DNA of 64,000 nucleotides from positions 1 through 64,000 of the forward strand of contig JBGQBN010000010.1 of assembly GCA_041494805.1 (NCBI GenBank). The letters run 5' to 3'. Shown in pieces: positions 15,211 through 25,096 of the stretch. Within the stretch, counting starts at the first letter, position 1. Every line of letters starts with the position of its first letter. A program made the position numbers and the translations under genes. The stretch comes from JBGQBN01 sp041494805. Lineage in GTDB: Bacteria; Acidobacteriota; Terriglobia; Terriglobales; Acidobacteriaceae. The notes beneath the pieces were generated by a model that made no database searches, was not told the origin of the DNA, and saw only the letters and a list, made by a program, of their open reading frames with translations.

Positions 15211-18200
15211 GTGACTTCCAATCGCCGTTGCATGTTGTGGATTTTGCTACTCGTAATCGGTCTTTCCGCGCTCGGCTACAGTCAGCCTTTCGACTCCAAC
15301 CTGTATCAGGAAATTCGTTGGCGATTGATCGGCCCATTCCGCGGTGGGCGTACCGTCGCCATCAGCGGCGTACCCGGAGAGCCGAACGTCTTCTACATGG
15401 CTCCAAATAACGGCGGCGTGTGGAAGAGCACTAACTACGGCCGCACCTGGACGCCGATCTTTGATGATCAGCGCACTGGGTCCGTGGGCACGCTGGCGGT
15501 TGCCCCCTCTAATCCGGACATCATTTATGTTGGCAGTGGCGAGGGTCTGCGGCGTCCCGACCTGTCCACCGGCGACGGAATCTACAAGTCCACGGATGGC
15601 GGCCGTACCTGGCAACATCTCGGATTGCGCGACGGACAACAGATTGGCACGATCCTGATTGATCCCCACGATCCGCAGCGTGTGTTCGCCGCTGTGCTAG
15701 GTCATCCCTATGGTCCCAACTCCGAGCGGGGAGTTTTCCGCTCGCTCGACGGCGGCTTGACTTGGCAGAAAGTCCTGTACAAGGACGAAAACACCGGTGC
15801 GCTTGACATGGCTTTCGATCCCTCAAACCCGCAGACCATTTATGTGGATATGTGGGCTTCGCGGCGTCCGCCGTGGACCACGGGCAATGCGTACAAGGGG
15901 CCGGGCAGCGGTTTGTACAAGTCCACGGATGGCGGCACAACCTGGCAGCAGTTGACCAAAGGCCTGCCGACCTGGGAGGAGAAGTTAGGGCGGATCGGAT
16001 TCGGGGTTGCGCCCAGTGATCCGAACCGTATTTACGCGCTCGTGGACTCTCCCAAGCTTGGCGGCCTGTACCGGTCTGACGATGCCGGCGAGAGTTGGGA
16101 GCGCGTCAATTCGGACGAACGTCTTTGGGGGCGCGGCGACGACTTCGCTTGCGTTCGGGTTCATCCGAAAGATAAAGACACGATCTACATCGCCAACATT
16201 TCTACCTATCGCTCCAGCGACGGTGGCCATAACTTCACCGCGATCAAGGGAGCGCCGGGCGGGGATGACTATCACACGGTGTGGATCAATCCGGAAAACC
16301 CCCAGATCATCGCGCTGGCGGTCGACCAGGGAGCCACCATCAGCGTGGATGGTGGGCAGACGTGGAGTTCGTGGTACAACCAGCCGACCGCGCAGTTCTA
16401 CCACGTGATTACCGATAACCAGTTTCCCTACTGGGTGTATGGCGGCCAGCAGGAAAGCGGTAGCGTGGGCACGGCCAGCCGCAGCGATTTCGGGGAGATT
16501 ACATTTCGCGACTGGTATCCCGTGGGCGTGGAAGAGTACGGGTACGTTGCGCCTGATCCGCTCGATCCCAACATTATTTATGGGGGAAAGGCTACCAAAT
16601 TCAACCGTACCACCGGGCAGACGCAAGATGTTTCTCCGGTCGTGCTACGCACCGGCCAGTACCGCCTTAATCGGACCGCACCGATACTCTTCTCGCCGGT
16701 CGATCCTCACATTCTCTACCTCGGTTCGAATGTTCTGTTCAAGACCCGCGACGGAGGCAACAGTTGGCAGATCATCAGCCCCGATCTGACGCGGGAAGAC
16801 CCGGGTGTGCCGCCGAGTCTGGGGGTATTTGTCGAATATGATCCGGCGAAGGGAAAACATCGTGGTGTCATCTATTCGCTCGCACCCTCGCCGAAAGATG
16901 TGAACTTGATCTGGGCTGGGACCGATGATGGCCTGATCCATGTCACCGCCGACGGCGGCAAGAACTGGCGGAATGTGACTCCGCCTGAATTGACGCCATG
17001 GAGCAAGGTGGCGCAGATGGATGCGTCGCACTTCGACAGTGCGACAGCGTACGCAGCGGTGAACCGGTTCCGTCTCGATGACCTGCATCCATACATTTAC
17101 CGCACGCACGATGGTGGGAAAAGCTGGCGGACAATCGTCAGCGGGATTCCCGACGATGAACCGGTCAATACCGTTCGTGAAGACCCCGAGCGTAAGGGCC
17201 TGCTGTTCGCAGGCACGGAACGCACTGTGTATGTCTCTTTCGATGATGGCGATCACTGGCAGTCGTTGCGGCTCAACCTGCCGGCTAGTTCCATTCGAGA
17301 CCTTGTGGTTCACCAGGACGATATCGTGGTGGGCACGCACGGGCGCTCGTTCTGGATTCTCGACAACATCACGCCACTACGCCAAGTTGATGCCAAGGTT
17401 GCGGGGTCTGAGGTTTTTCTGTTCACTCCCCAGTTGACTTACCGCGTGCGACGCAATAACAACACCGACACTCCCTTGCCACCCGAGGAGCCTGCCGGCC
17501 AGAATCCGCCGGACGGCGCCATGCTTGATTATTTCCTGAAATCAGTAGCCACGGGTCCGTTCACGCTGGAAATTTTCGACGAAGCCGGAAAGGTTGTACG
17601 ACACTCTGCGAGCACCGACAAAGCGCAGCCCGTGGATGAGAAAGAGCTGAACATTCCAACCTACTGGATTCGTCCGGCGCGGGTTCTTTCTTCTGAAGGG
17701 GGCATGCATCGCTTCATCTGGGACTTGCACTATCCGCCGCCGGACTCGGTCCAGCACGAGTATCCTATCTCTGCGATCTATCACGATACGCCGCGGTACC
17801 CGCTGGGTCCGGCGGTGCTACCAGGAAGTTACGCCGTCAAGCTAACGGTCGACGGGAAGAGCTACACGCGGACGCTGACCATCAAGATGGATCCGCGGGT
17901 GAAGACTAGTCAGGCCGGCCTGCGCCAGCAGTTTGAACTGGAATCGAAGATCGTTGAGGCCATGCACCGCGATTATGAGGCGTTGCAGCAGGTTCGCGGC
18001 GTGCGTCAGCAGTTGAAGGGTTTGAAGGATCGCGCCGGGCAGGGTCCGTTGGCGGGAAACATCTCTGCGCTCGAACAGAAAACAGAGGAGTTGGAGGGAA
18101 GCGAAGAAGGAAGTACTTTCCTGAGCTCGCCAGAAGGCAGAAGCTTGGTGCGCCTCAATGTTGGCTTGAACAGGTTGCTTGGGTTTGTTGAGAGCGCGGA

Positions 18201-18420
18201 TACGCCACCCACCACGCAGCAGGGGGGCATGTTCAACGAGCTTCAAACCGCACTGGTTGCACAATTAGCGCGCTGGCAGGAGATCAAAGACCAGGACATG
18301 CCCGCGCTGAACCTTAAGCTTCAGTCGTCGGCCTTGCCGGTGCTTAACCTGGAATCGGCTGCCGTGATGGGGGACAAGTGGCACACCGCCACGAAAGCGG
18401 CGGGAGACGACGAACCCTGA
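15211..18420 (+). CDS. Secreted BNR/sortilin-type beta-propeller protein
   Basis: I chose the GTG at 15211 because a GGAGG lies 7-8 bases upstream and a signal peptide (MLWILLLVIGLSALGYSQ) follows at once. A longer frame from 15055 has no signal at its own N-terminus. The 1069-residue product carries many BNR/Asp-box repeats (YKSTDGGRTW, FRSLDGGLTW, YRTHDGGKSW) that form one or two propellers through about residue 700. Next come a beta-sandwich-like part and a helical C-terminal region (about 880-1050). Such proteins are often labelled glycosyl hydrolase, but no catalytic residues can be claimed. Function is unknown, with binding or degradation of extracellular polymers possible. Confidence 0.85.
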   Translation: MTSNRRCMLWILLLVIGLSALGYSQPFDSNLYQEIRWRLIGPFRGGRTVAISGVPGEPNVFYMAPNNGGVWKSTNYGRTWTPIFDDQRTGSVGTLAVAPSNPDIIYVGSGEGLRRPDLSTGDGIYKSTDGGRTWQHLGLRDGQQIGTILIDPHDPQRVFAAVLGHPYGPNSERGVFRSLDGGLTWQKVLYKDENTGALDMAFDPSNPQTIYVDMWASRRPPWTTGNAYKGPGSGLYKSTDGGTTWQQLTKGLPTWEEKLGRIGFGVAPSDPNRIYALVDSPKLGGLYRSDDAGESWERVNSDERLWGRGDDFACVRVHPKDKDTIYIANISTYRSSDGGHNFTAIKGAPGGDDYHTVWINPENPQIIALAVDQGATISVDGGQTWSSWYNQPTAQFYHVITDNQFPYWVYGGQQESGSVGTASRSDFGEITFRDWYPVGVEEYGYVAPDPLDPNIIYGGKATKFNRTTGQTQDVSPVVLRTGQYRLNRTAPILFSPVDPHILYLGSNVLFKTRDGGNSWQIISPDLTREDPGVPPSLGVFVEYDPAKGKHRGVIYSLAPSPKDVNLIWAGTDDGLIHVTADGGKNWRNVTPPELTPWSKVAQMDASHFDSATAYAAVNRFRLDDLHPYIYRTHDGGKSWRTIVSGIPDDEPVNTVREDPERKGLLFAGTERTVYVSFDDGDHWQSLRLNLPASSIRDLVVHQDDIVVGTHGRSFWILDNITPLRQVDAKVAGSEVFLFTPQLTYRVRRNNNTDTPLPPEEPAGQNPPDGAMLDYFLKSVATGPFTLEIFDEAGKVVRHSASTDKAQPVDEKELNIPTYWIRPARVLSSEGGMHRFIWDLHYPPPDSVQHEYPISAIYHDTPRYPLGPAVLPGSYAVKLTVDGKSYTRTLTIKMDPRVKTSQAGLRQQFELESKIVEAMHRDYEALQQVRGVRQQLKGLKDRAGQGPLAGNISALEQKTEELEGSEEGSTFLSSPEGRSLVRLNVGLNRLLGFVESADTPPTTQQGGMFNELQTALVAQLARWQEIKDQDMPALNLKLQSSALPVLNLESAAVMGDKWHTATKAAGDDEP

Positions 18421-18422
18421 TC

Positions 18423-18587
18423 TCAGGCTGACTTTTTCTCGTGCTGGCGCAGGATGGCGTAGGTGGCATCCTCGATTCGGGAAAGGACGTCGTCGGCCCG
18501 TGGTTGAGAGCGGCGGTCGTCTTGGTCGGATGGCAACTGATTATCGCGACGTTTGCTGGTGCCGGTCGGATACTGTGAGCTTTCCAT
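18423..18587 (-). CDS. Small hypothetical protein (54 residues)
   Basis: A short frame starting with ATG at 18587, preceded by GAGGG at a suitable distance, ends at TGA 18423. The product is hydrophilic: residues 10-32 are charged and low in complexity, and 33-54 could form one amphipathic helix (VLSRIEDATYAILRQHEKK). No family is recognised. It lies tail-to-tail with the propeller gene and just upstream of rmlD in the same direction. The coding call rests on the ribosome site and the sensible composition only. Confidence 0.4.
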   Translation of the reverse strand: MESSQYPTGTSKRRDNQLPSDQDDRRSQPRADDVLSRIEDATYAILRQHEKKSA

Positions 18588-18679
18588 GCTGCCCTCGGGA
18601 GTGCCTGGCTGGCAACGACGACAAAGTCCGCATTATTGCGCCAGCGCCCTGATCGGGGAAGTGTATGGCTTGATACCGG

Positions 18680-19552
18680 CTACACGGCTGAGTTTCTCTC
18701 CACCAGGAACCTGCGGAGCGCATCCTGCCAAGTCGGCATGGTGATGCCCAGTTTGTGCAGGCTCGCCGGAGAGAGCACGGAATACTTCGGACGTTCGGCG
18801 GGACGGACGAATCTATCGCTGGTGGTGGGGCGGACCACAGTGTTCAAGCCTGCGCTGCCAACGATCTCGCGGGCGAATTCAAACCACGAACACTCGCCGG
18901 CGTTGGTTGCGTGCACAACTCCGGTGGCACCGCCACGGCAGAGCCTAACAATCGCGCGTGATAAGTCTACCGCATACGTAGGAGAACCTCGCTGGTCATT
19001 GACCACGTCCATCTCTGGCCGGCTGGCGGCCAGTTTCAGGATCGTATCCGGAAAGCACTCGCCGCCTGCTCCGAATAGCCACGAGGTCCGCAGCACGCAG
19101 CACTCCGGTAGGACTCGGCTTAGCTGCACCTCGGCCTCCGCTTTCGAGCGACCGTAAACACTGTGCGGCGCGCGGGAATCGTCAGTTTCGTAGGGTGTTG
19201 TCTTGGCGCCGTCGAAAACGTAATCGGTGCTGAGAAAGAGAAGGCGGGAACCGTATTGTTTCGCAGCCTGCCCGACGTTCACCGCACCGCGGCAGTTCAC
19301 ATCGAACGCCAGCTTGCGGTTGGTCTCGCACCCGTCTACGTCGGTGTAGGCTGCGGTGAGTACGATCCAGTCGGGGCGCGTGCGCTGCACGGTATCGGAG
19401 ACCTGTTGCAACTCGCGAATATCGGCGTCCTTGGAGCCGAGGCCGATGATCTCATCGCTGGTCGATTCGGACGTGAGCCCTTCTGACATCGCCCATTCGC
19501 GCATCAGCGCTTTGCCCAGCAAGCCAGTTGCGCCGAAGATGGTGACTCGCAT
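18680..19552 (-). CDS. rmlD: dTDP-4-dehydrorhamnose reductase
   Basis: A 290-residue enzyme that reduces dTDP-4-keto-L-rhamnose to dTDP-L-rhamnose with NAD(P)H, the last step of rhamnose donor synthesis. It has an N-terminal Rossmann GATGLLGKA, the STDYVFDG segment, and the catalytic YxxxK (YGRSK) at about residues 130-134. Length is normal for the family. It is the last gene of the rmlB-rmlC-rmlD set, 18 bases after rmlC, and the product feeds the rhamnosyl transferases of the adjacent exopolysaccharide cluster. Confidence 0.93.
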   Translation of the reverse strand: MRVTIFGATGLLGKALMREWAMSEGLTSESTSDEIIGLGSKDADIRELQQVSDTVQRTRPDWIVLTAAYTDVDGCETNRKLAFDVNCRGAVNVGQAAKQYGSRLLFLSTDYVFDGAKTTPYETDDSRAPHSVYGRSKAEAEVQLSRVLPECCVLRTSWLFGAGGECFPDTILKLAASRPEMDVVNDQRGSPTYAVDLSRAIVRLCRGGATGVVHATNAGECSWFEFAREIVGSAGLNTVVRPTTSDRFVRPAERPKYSVLSPASLHKLGITMPTWQDALRRFLVERNSAV

Positions 19553-19570
19553 GCAGCCAATCCTGTCGTG

Positions 19571-20113
19571 CTACTCGTATACTTCGGCTTGCTTAAAAGG
19601 AATGCCGTGGCGATCTTTTGAGGAAATGATCGGCTGGCCCTCGAGCAGCCAGTCAATCTTCAGATCTGGATCATTCCATGCCAGAGTTCGTTCGAACTCG
19701 GGAAAATAAAAGTCGGTGGACTTGTACAACACGTGCGCGCTCTCCGAAACAACGCGGAATCCGTGGGCGAATCCGGGAGGAATCCAGAGCATGCGCTGGT
19801 TTTCTCCGGAGAGGCGAACCGCTTCCCACCGTCCAAAAGTTGTCGAGCTGCGGCGCAGATCGACGGCTACATCCAGAATGTCACCGGCCACGACGCGCAA
19901 CAGTTTGCCCTGCGGGTGCTGTACCTGGTAATGCAACCCACGGAGCACGTTGCGCCCGGAAAAGGAGTGGTTGTCCTGCAGGAACTGCTGGTGAATGCCG
20001 GCTTCCGCCATGGTTCTTTGATTGTAGCTTTCCAGGAAGAAGCCGCGCTCATCACCGAAAACCTGTGGCTCGAGAATCAACACTCCCGCGAGCGAAGCCT
20101 TCGTAACTTTCAT
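19571..20113 (-). CDS. rmlC: dTDP-4-dehydrorhamnose 3,5-epimerase
   Basis: A 180-residue cupin-fold epimerase that converts dTDP-4-keto-6-deoxyglucose to dTDP-4-keto-L-rhamnose. Recognisable motifs are DERGFFLESYN, the active-site region NVLRGLHYQ, and WIPPGFAHGF. The length is typical. It lies between rmlB and rmlD on the same strand. Confidence 0.95.
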   Translation of the reverse strand: MKVTKASLAGVLILEPQVFGDERGFFLESYNQRTMAEAGIHQQFLQDNHSFSGRNVLRGLHYQVQHPQGKLLRVVAGDILDVAVDLRRSSTTFGRWEAVRLSGENQRMLWIPPGFAHGFRVVSESAHVLYKSTDFYFPEFERTLAWNDPDLKIDWLLEGQPIISSKDRHGIPFKQAEVYE

Positions 20114-20175
20114 AACCTGGTTGCCTGTCTGTTCGTGCTTTCAGTGTCTGCGCTACCGCCACCCGGAGCCAGCTT

Positions 20176-21240
20176 CTAGGAATAGTTTGTGGCGATCCAT
20201 TGGCGATAGCTGCCACCCGTCACATCTTTTACCCATGCCTCGTTGTGCAGGCACCACTCGATGGTCTTGCGAATTCCGCTCTCGAAGGTTTCGCGCGGCT
20301 TCCAGCCGAGTTCGCGCTCGATCTTGCGGGAATCCATGGCATAGCGGCGGTCGTGCCCGGGACGATCCTTCACGTATGTTATTAGCGTTCGGTGCGGTGT
20401 CACCGGGTCATTCGGGCACATCTCATCCAGGATTGCGCATACCGTTTCCACGATTTCGAGATTCCGTTTTTCACTCCGACCACCGATGTTGTACGTCTCC
20501 CCCACCTTGCCTCGAGCCAGAACCAGGCGTACTGCTTCGCAATGATCCTGGACGTAAAGCCAATCCCGTATGTTCTGCCCATCTCCGTACACGGGCAGCG
20601 GTTTGCCAGCGCGCGCGTTCAGAATCATCAATGGAATCAGCTTTTCCGGAAACTGATAAGGGCCGTAGTTGTTGGAGCAGTTAGTCGTCAGCGTGGGCAG
20701 GCCGTAAGTGTGATGGTAGGCGCGCACCAGGTGATCGGCCGCCGCCTTGGTCGCCGAATAGGGACTGTTGGGAGCGTAAGGCGTGGTCTCGCAAAAGGGC
20801 GGATCGTCGGGGCCTAGCGACCCGTAAACTTCGTCGGTGGAGATATGCAGGAACCGGAACTGCGTTCGCGCTTGCTCCGGCAGTTGCATCCAGTACGCCC
20901 TGGCTTCACCCAGCAAACAGGACGTGCCATTCACATTGGTGTGAACAAATTCATCCGGGCCGTGAATGGAACGATCCACGTGACTCTCGGCCGCGAAATG
21001 CACAACGGCCACGGGCTGGTGGCGCTCTAGCAAACCGCGTACCAGTTCGCGATCACAAATGTCACCCCGCACGAAGCAATATCGCGGATCTGACGAGACC
21101 CGCTCCAGGTTGCGCAGGTTGCCGGCGTAGGTAAGCTTATCGAGATTCACCACCGGAGCCTTTTCCTGCTCCATCCATTGCAGGACGAAGTTGGAGCCGA
21201 TGAACCCAGCGCCTCCGGTGACCAAAATTGTCGTTTCCAT
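20176..21240 (-). CDS. rmlB: dTDP-glucose 4,6-dehydratase
   Basis: An extended short-chain dehydrogenase that converts dTDP-glucose to dTDP-4-keto-6-deoxyglucose. I set the start at 21240 (METTILVTGGAGFIGSN), because the 20 residues upstream in the same frame (to 21300) precede the invariant Rossmann start and look non-coding. The product has 354 residues, with GGAGFIGS at about 8-15, the ISTDEVYG motif and the catalytic YSATK. It leads the rmlBCD group and lies just beyond the terminator of the glycosyltransferase genes. The thymidylyltransferase rmlA is not in this window. Confidence 0.94.
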   Translation of the reverse strand: METTILVTGGAGFIGSNFVLQWMEQEKAPVVNLDKLTYAGNLRNLERVSSDPRYCFVRGDICDRELVRGLLERHQPVAVVHFAAESHVDRSIHGPDEFVHTNVNGTSCLLGEARAYWMQLPEQARTQFRFLHISTDEVYGSLGPDDPPFCETTPYAPNSPYSATKAAADHLVRAYHHTYGLPTLTTNCSNNYGPYQFPEKLIPLMILNARAGKPLPVYGDGQNIRDWLYVQDHCEAVRLVLARGKVGETYNIGGRSEKRNLEIVETVCAILDEMCPNDPVTPHRTLITYVKDRPGHDRRYAMDSRKIERELGWKPRETFESGIRKTIEWCLHNEAWVKDVTGGSYRQWIATNYS

Positions 21241-21303
21241 GTGAATAAGAATGCGATTGTCCACGAACCTCAGACCGGTCCCGCGACCGCCGGGTTTCAT
21301 TGT

Positions 21304-21337
21304 AATAAAAAAGGACGGGGATCTGTTTCCCCGTCCT
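21304..21337 (-). terminator. Rho-independent terminator after the double glycosyltransferase gene
   Basis: A perfect 10-bp stem (AGGACGGGGA / TCCCCGTCCT at 21312-21321 and 21328-21337, 6-base loop) is followed on the minus strand by a run of six T at 21311-21306. It lies between the end of the fused GT gene (21407) and rmlB. Confidence 0.8.
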
Positions 21338-21406
21338 GCATGGTTGTGAATTTAGCAATTACCTAAGTGTGGACCACTTCTACTTTGGCATCCTCCACCA
21401 ACGCCA

Positions 21407-23860
21407 CTAGGCTGCTCGTTCCTTCCGCCCCTGGCGTGCCTCCTGCGGTTCGTTCCCGAGTCTCTCCCATCCGGTTTCCGCAGGCTTCCCCCATCCCATC
21501 ACGCTCAGATAAGCTTCCTCAATCTCCGAGGCAATTTGGGGCCACAGGTAACGCTCGCGGGCTCTTTCTTGCGCACTGCGTGCCGCTGCTTCCCTGACCT
21601 GTGGATCAGAAATGAGGAGGCGCAACATTCGCTCCAGGTCGGGGACGTCACCCCGCCGGAAAGTAAAACCCGCACCCTCCACCACTTCGCAGCTTTCCGG
21701 AATATCGCTGGTCAGGACGCAAACCCCGGCTCCCATCGCATCCAGCAGGGCCAGGGAAAGCCCTTCCAGGTCGGACGGCAAGACAAAGAGCATGGCATTG
21801 GTAAGCAGTTCCTCCAGCGCCTCACCCGATACCCAATCGAGCAGGCGGATGCGGTTGCTCTGATGGCCGCGGAGTTGTTTGGTGTACCCATCCGAGTAGC
21901 TGGAACCGCCCGCCATCACTAGCTGCACGCTGGTTTCGATGTTTTCGAAGGCCTCGATCAGGAGGTGGCAATTTTTCTCCGGAGAGAATCGGCCCAGAAA
22001 AAGAATGTAATTACCGGGTTCGAGTCCCCAATTAGCGAGCTGCGAAGACGTGCGTCGTTGCCGGATGGTCGTGCCATTGGGCACATACTTCGTGTGGGCC
22101 CGGTACCGCGCCAAGTAATACTGCTTCAAAGTCTGGGACACGACCATAGTGGCGTTCGGCAGCTGGACCGCTGCCCGCTCGCCGAGGCGGAGGACAGTGG
22201 AGGCAATCCGGCCCCACTTTTTTCGCTGCCCATCCAATCCCTGGACAGTGACGACCGTCTTTTTCCCAAACAGACGTGGGATGAACGAAAAAAGCGCCGG
22301 GCCCAGAGCGTGATAGTGCACGATGTCGCAGCCGCTAAAAAGGACGTGAACCGTGCTGAGAAACGTGTGTACAAGAGTTTCCAGGTGCTTGGACCGGATC
22401 GTGGGCAGCCGGATCAGCCGCATACCGTTGTGTTCCTTCTGCGAAGGAGTGAAGTAGTTCCGGCAGTACACTCTCACGTCGTGACCCATCTGGGCCAGAC
22501 GCGAGCCGACCTCTTCGTAGTAGGCTTCGATTCCGCTGTACTTCGAAATCACTCCCCGCCCGCCGATAAACGCGATGCGCAGTTTTGATGCTGTGGCCTG
22601 CGTGACCTGGGGCCGAGTCGGAACGCGCCTTCGTGGCGCTATGTCTTCATACAGCCTCGCCAGCTGCAGGTAATGAGCCCCAGGCGAGTATTGGGTGCGC
22701 ACCAGTTCGCGTCCCGCCGCACCCATTTCTGCCGTCAGCTTCGGCCGCTCAGCGAGGAAAGAAATCGCGTTTGCCAGTTCGTCCACATCTCCGGGCGGGA
22801 ACAGCAAACCGGTCGCACCCTCGTGTATCAGTTCGCGCCGCGAACCGAGGTCTGAAGCTACGACCGGGCGTCCCCATGCATAAGACTCCAGAATGCTCTT
22901 GCCGAGCGTCTCGTAGGCGTGTGATGGCAACACGGTGAAGCGGGACGAAGCAATCAAGTGGTCCAAATGCTCACCTCCGACGTGGCCGACGAATTCCACA
23001 TTCGCCAGACCCAACTCAGCTGCCAAATTCTCCAGCTCACGGCGCTGCGGGCCGTCTCCCGCGACTTGCAGTGCAATGGAGGGCAGAGTCCGCATCGCCT
23101 GCAGAAGGTCAGTGAGTCCCTTCTCCGGCGACAGCCGCCCAAAATAGAGGATGGGAGCGTGCACTCCCGCGTCGGCGGGAAGGCGCGCCGGCAATTTCTG
23201 AAAATGTGGCAACAGCTCGATTTTTTCCGGATTCCACCCGTTTTCTACCAGCTTGGCTTTGACGAATCGGCTGGGCGCCAGGAAGCGGTCAACGCAGTTC
23301 TCATAGGTTCGCAGCCATTTGTGAAGGTAGGCTTCCGCCGCCAGCACCAGCGACGAGCCGGGCTGCCCCGGGTAGCAGCCTTCGGTAAGAACGTGGCGGA
23401 ATTGTCCTCCGTGGCAACGCTCGCAGACGCGACCCTTGGAGACCATGTTGTAGGCGGGGCAGATCAGCTTGAAGTCGTTCAGGTGATACACCACCGGCAC
23501 GCCCTGAGACTTCAGTTCCCACAGAATGGAAGGCGACAAGTGGTGATAGATGTTGCGCACATGCGCCACATCCGGCTGGAATGCCGTAATCATGTGCCCC
23601 AACCGCCGCCGTGCCTCTTGCGAGTAAATCGCGTGAGCGGCCAGCCTGACGTCGCCGATGAACCCATTGCCGCCAGCCTTGAAGTCGATATGCGGTACAA
23701 AATGCTGATCGTATGGCGTCGGCTGGCCACGTGGGTCGGCCATCGAGAACAGCGCCACCTCGTGGCCTTCTGTGCGCATGAGGTCCATCAGTTCGAAGAG
23801 GTACACCTCGGTGCCGCTGAAGGCGAAGTTATACTTGTTGCAGTACAGGATTTTCGTCAC
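21407..23860 (-). CDS. Fused double GT4 glycosyltransferase
   Basis: Two complete GT4 (GT-B fold) glycosyltransferases are joined in one frame. The first covers about residues 1-410, with a sugar-nucleotide region at LYFGRLSPEKG and E-x7-E-type segment YETLGKSILESYAWG. The second starts near LRIAFIGGRGVISKYSG and runs to the end (LFLGRFSPEKN, PSDLEGLSLALLDAMG). A GTG at 23860 (VTKILYCNKY) fits the family start better than 23902, which would overlap the upstream gene by 74 bases. A cysteine cluster (CERCHGG and a later Cys) lies in domain one. It probably adds two sugars in succession to the lipid-linked exopolysaccharide unit. Confidence 0.88.
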   Translation of the reverse strand: MTKILYCNKYNFAFSGTEVYLFELMDLMRTEGHEVALFSMADPRGQPTPYDQHFVPHIDFKAGGNGFIGDVRLAAHAIYSQEARRRLGHMITAFQPDVAHVRNIYHHLSPSILWELKSQGVPVVYHLNDFKLICPAYNMVSKGRVCERCHGGQFRHVLTEGCYPGQPGSSLVLAAEAYLHKWLRTYENCVDRFLAPSRFVKAKLVENGWNPEKIELLPHFQKLPARLPADAGVHAPILYFGRLSPEKGLTDLLQAMRTLPSIALQVAGDGPQRRELENLAAELGLANVEFVGHVGGEHLDHLIASSRFTVLPSHAYETLGKSILESYAWGRPVVASDLGSRRELIHEGATGLLFPPGDVDELANAISFLAERPKLTAEMGAAGRELVRTQYSPGAHYLQLARLYEDIAPRRRVPTRPQVTQATASKLRIAFIGGRGVISKYSGIEAYYEEVGSRLAQMGHDVRVYCRNYFTPSQKEHNGMRLIRLPTIRSKHLETLVHTFLSTVHVLFSGCDIVHYHALGPALFSFIPRLFGKKTVVTVQGLDGQRKKWGRIASTVLRLGERAAVQLPNATMVVSQTLKQYYLARYRAHTKYVPNGTTIRQRRTSSQLANWGLEPGNYILFLGRFSPEKNCHLLIEAFENIETSVQLVMAGGSSYSDGYTKQLRGHQSNRIRLLDWVSGEALEELLTNAMLFVLPSDLEGLSLALLDAMGAGVCVLTSDIPESCEVVEGAGFTFRRGDVPDLERMLRLLISDPQVREAAARSAQERARERYLWPQIASEIEEAYLSVMGWGKPAETGWERLGNEPQEARQGRKERAA

Positions 23861-25079
23861 GATGGGTTTCCATTGAGCCGGCGATGCGTGCCAGAAAAAC
23901 ATCGCCGAAAGCGGCCAGAGTCTTTTCGCGGCTGAAGTGCTCGATCACGTGCTGGCGCGCCGCCCGGCGCAGCGGACCCAAACCAGCCCGCGAGTTGCGG
24001 ATCATCCGTACTCGCGCCACGAAATCCTCGAGCGATCCAGGCTGGTAAAGGAAGCCAGTCTTGCCGTCCACTACCAGCTCGGGGATTCCAGTGATGGCGG
24101 GCGCCAGCACAGCTCTGCCGTGGGCCATGGCTTCCATGAGAACTAGCGGAATGCCTTCGCTGCAGCTGGTCAGCACAACCAGATCACAGGTTGCGTAGTA
24201 GGCGTCCAACTGGCGGCGGGGAAGGTGGCCGAGTAGCTTCACCATTTCCGCCAGCCCAAGGTCGCCGATGAGGTGTTCAAGGTTTGGCCGCTCCGGACCC
24301 TCCCCGGCAATCAGACACAGGAAACGCACGCCACGGTCCTTCAATTGGCGGCATGCCCGCAGCAAGAAGGCATGATTTTTGACAGGATGGAGCCGGCCGA
24401 CCGCCATCATGATCAGGCACGTGGCCGCGCGACCGGTCTGTGGAAGCGGCAGAGTCCGCGAAGCGGGATCAACTCCCATGCGCAGGACTATGACCTTCTC
24501 CGGCTCGACTCCGGCGTATCGACTCAGGATGTGCTGTCGGTTGAATTCCGAGACGGTCACGCAAAACTTGCAGTGCTTTATCTTTGTATCCAGAAACGCG
24601 TGATGCAGCAGCAGATCGGAGCCGTGCAGGGTCATGCTGAAGCTGATGCCGAGCAGACGTGCCGCCACCATCGCGATCCATGCCGCAAAATACCCGTGGT
24701 GGACATGGATATGCTGGACGCCCCGTCTTTCGAGTTGGAGTGCGTAGTAGGCGCCAAGCCAGGTGTGGAGCAGCGCTCGCAGCCGCCGTCCGGGAGACTC
24801 GTCCCCCTGCACCAGCACGCGCTCGATCAGGTCCACGAGCAGGTTAAACTTCCGCAGGCACAGCCATGCTGCACAAATCAGCAACCCTATTCGCAACGGC
24901 TGCAGGTGGAGCGTTTCGGCCTGGAGTGGCAGCAGCCCGTCGTCGGATGCAACGCTCGTGCTCCGCGCGCTGCAGGGGATGACCACAACACCCCGTCCAC
25001 GCAGTTCCAGAATTTCCTCCACTACATAGGGCTCGACTGGCGAGGGGAATTGATTGGCGATGTAGGCGACCGTCGGCAT
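23829..25079 (-). CDS. GT4 family glycosyltransferase
   Basis: A 416-residue GT-B fold enzyme. The N-terminus MPTVAYIANQFPSPVEPYV is the acceptor-domain start typical of colanic acid-type GT4 transferases. The HGSDLLLH segment lies mid-protein, the donor domain has AVGRLHPVKNH, and the nucleotide-sugar site is CSEGIPLVLMEAMAHG. Its stop overlaps the start of the fused GT gene, and the flippase gene ends 17 bases upstream. The donor sugar cannot be deduced. Confidence 0.9.
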   Translation of the reverse strand: MPTVAYIANQFPSPVEPYVVEEILELRGRGVVVIPCSARSTSVASDDGLLPLQAETLHLQPLRIGLLICAAWLCLRKFNLLVDLIERVLVQGDESPGRRLRALLHTWLGAYYALQLERRGVQHIHVHHGYFAAWIAMVAARLLGISFSMTLHGSDLLLHHAFLDTKIKHCKFCVTVSEFNRQHILSRYAGVEPEKVIVLRMGVDPASRTLPLPQTGRAATCLIMMAVGRLHPVKNHAFLLRACRQLKDRGVRFLCLIAGEGPERPNLEHLIGDLGLAEMVKLLGHLPRRQLDAYYATCDLVVLTSCSEGIPLVLMEAMAHGRAVLAPAITGIPELVVDGKTGFLYQPGSLEDFVARVRMIRNSRAGLGPLRRAARQHVIEHFSREKTLAAFGDVFLARIAGSMETHRDENPVLQQV

Positions 25080-25096
25080 TTCGGATGAGTGAAGGG

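Noticed and set aside
22958..23935. Plus-strand frame of 325 codons over the glycosyltransferase region
   Set aside because: Antisense to two recognised GT4 enzymes and without a recognisable domain.
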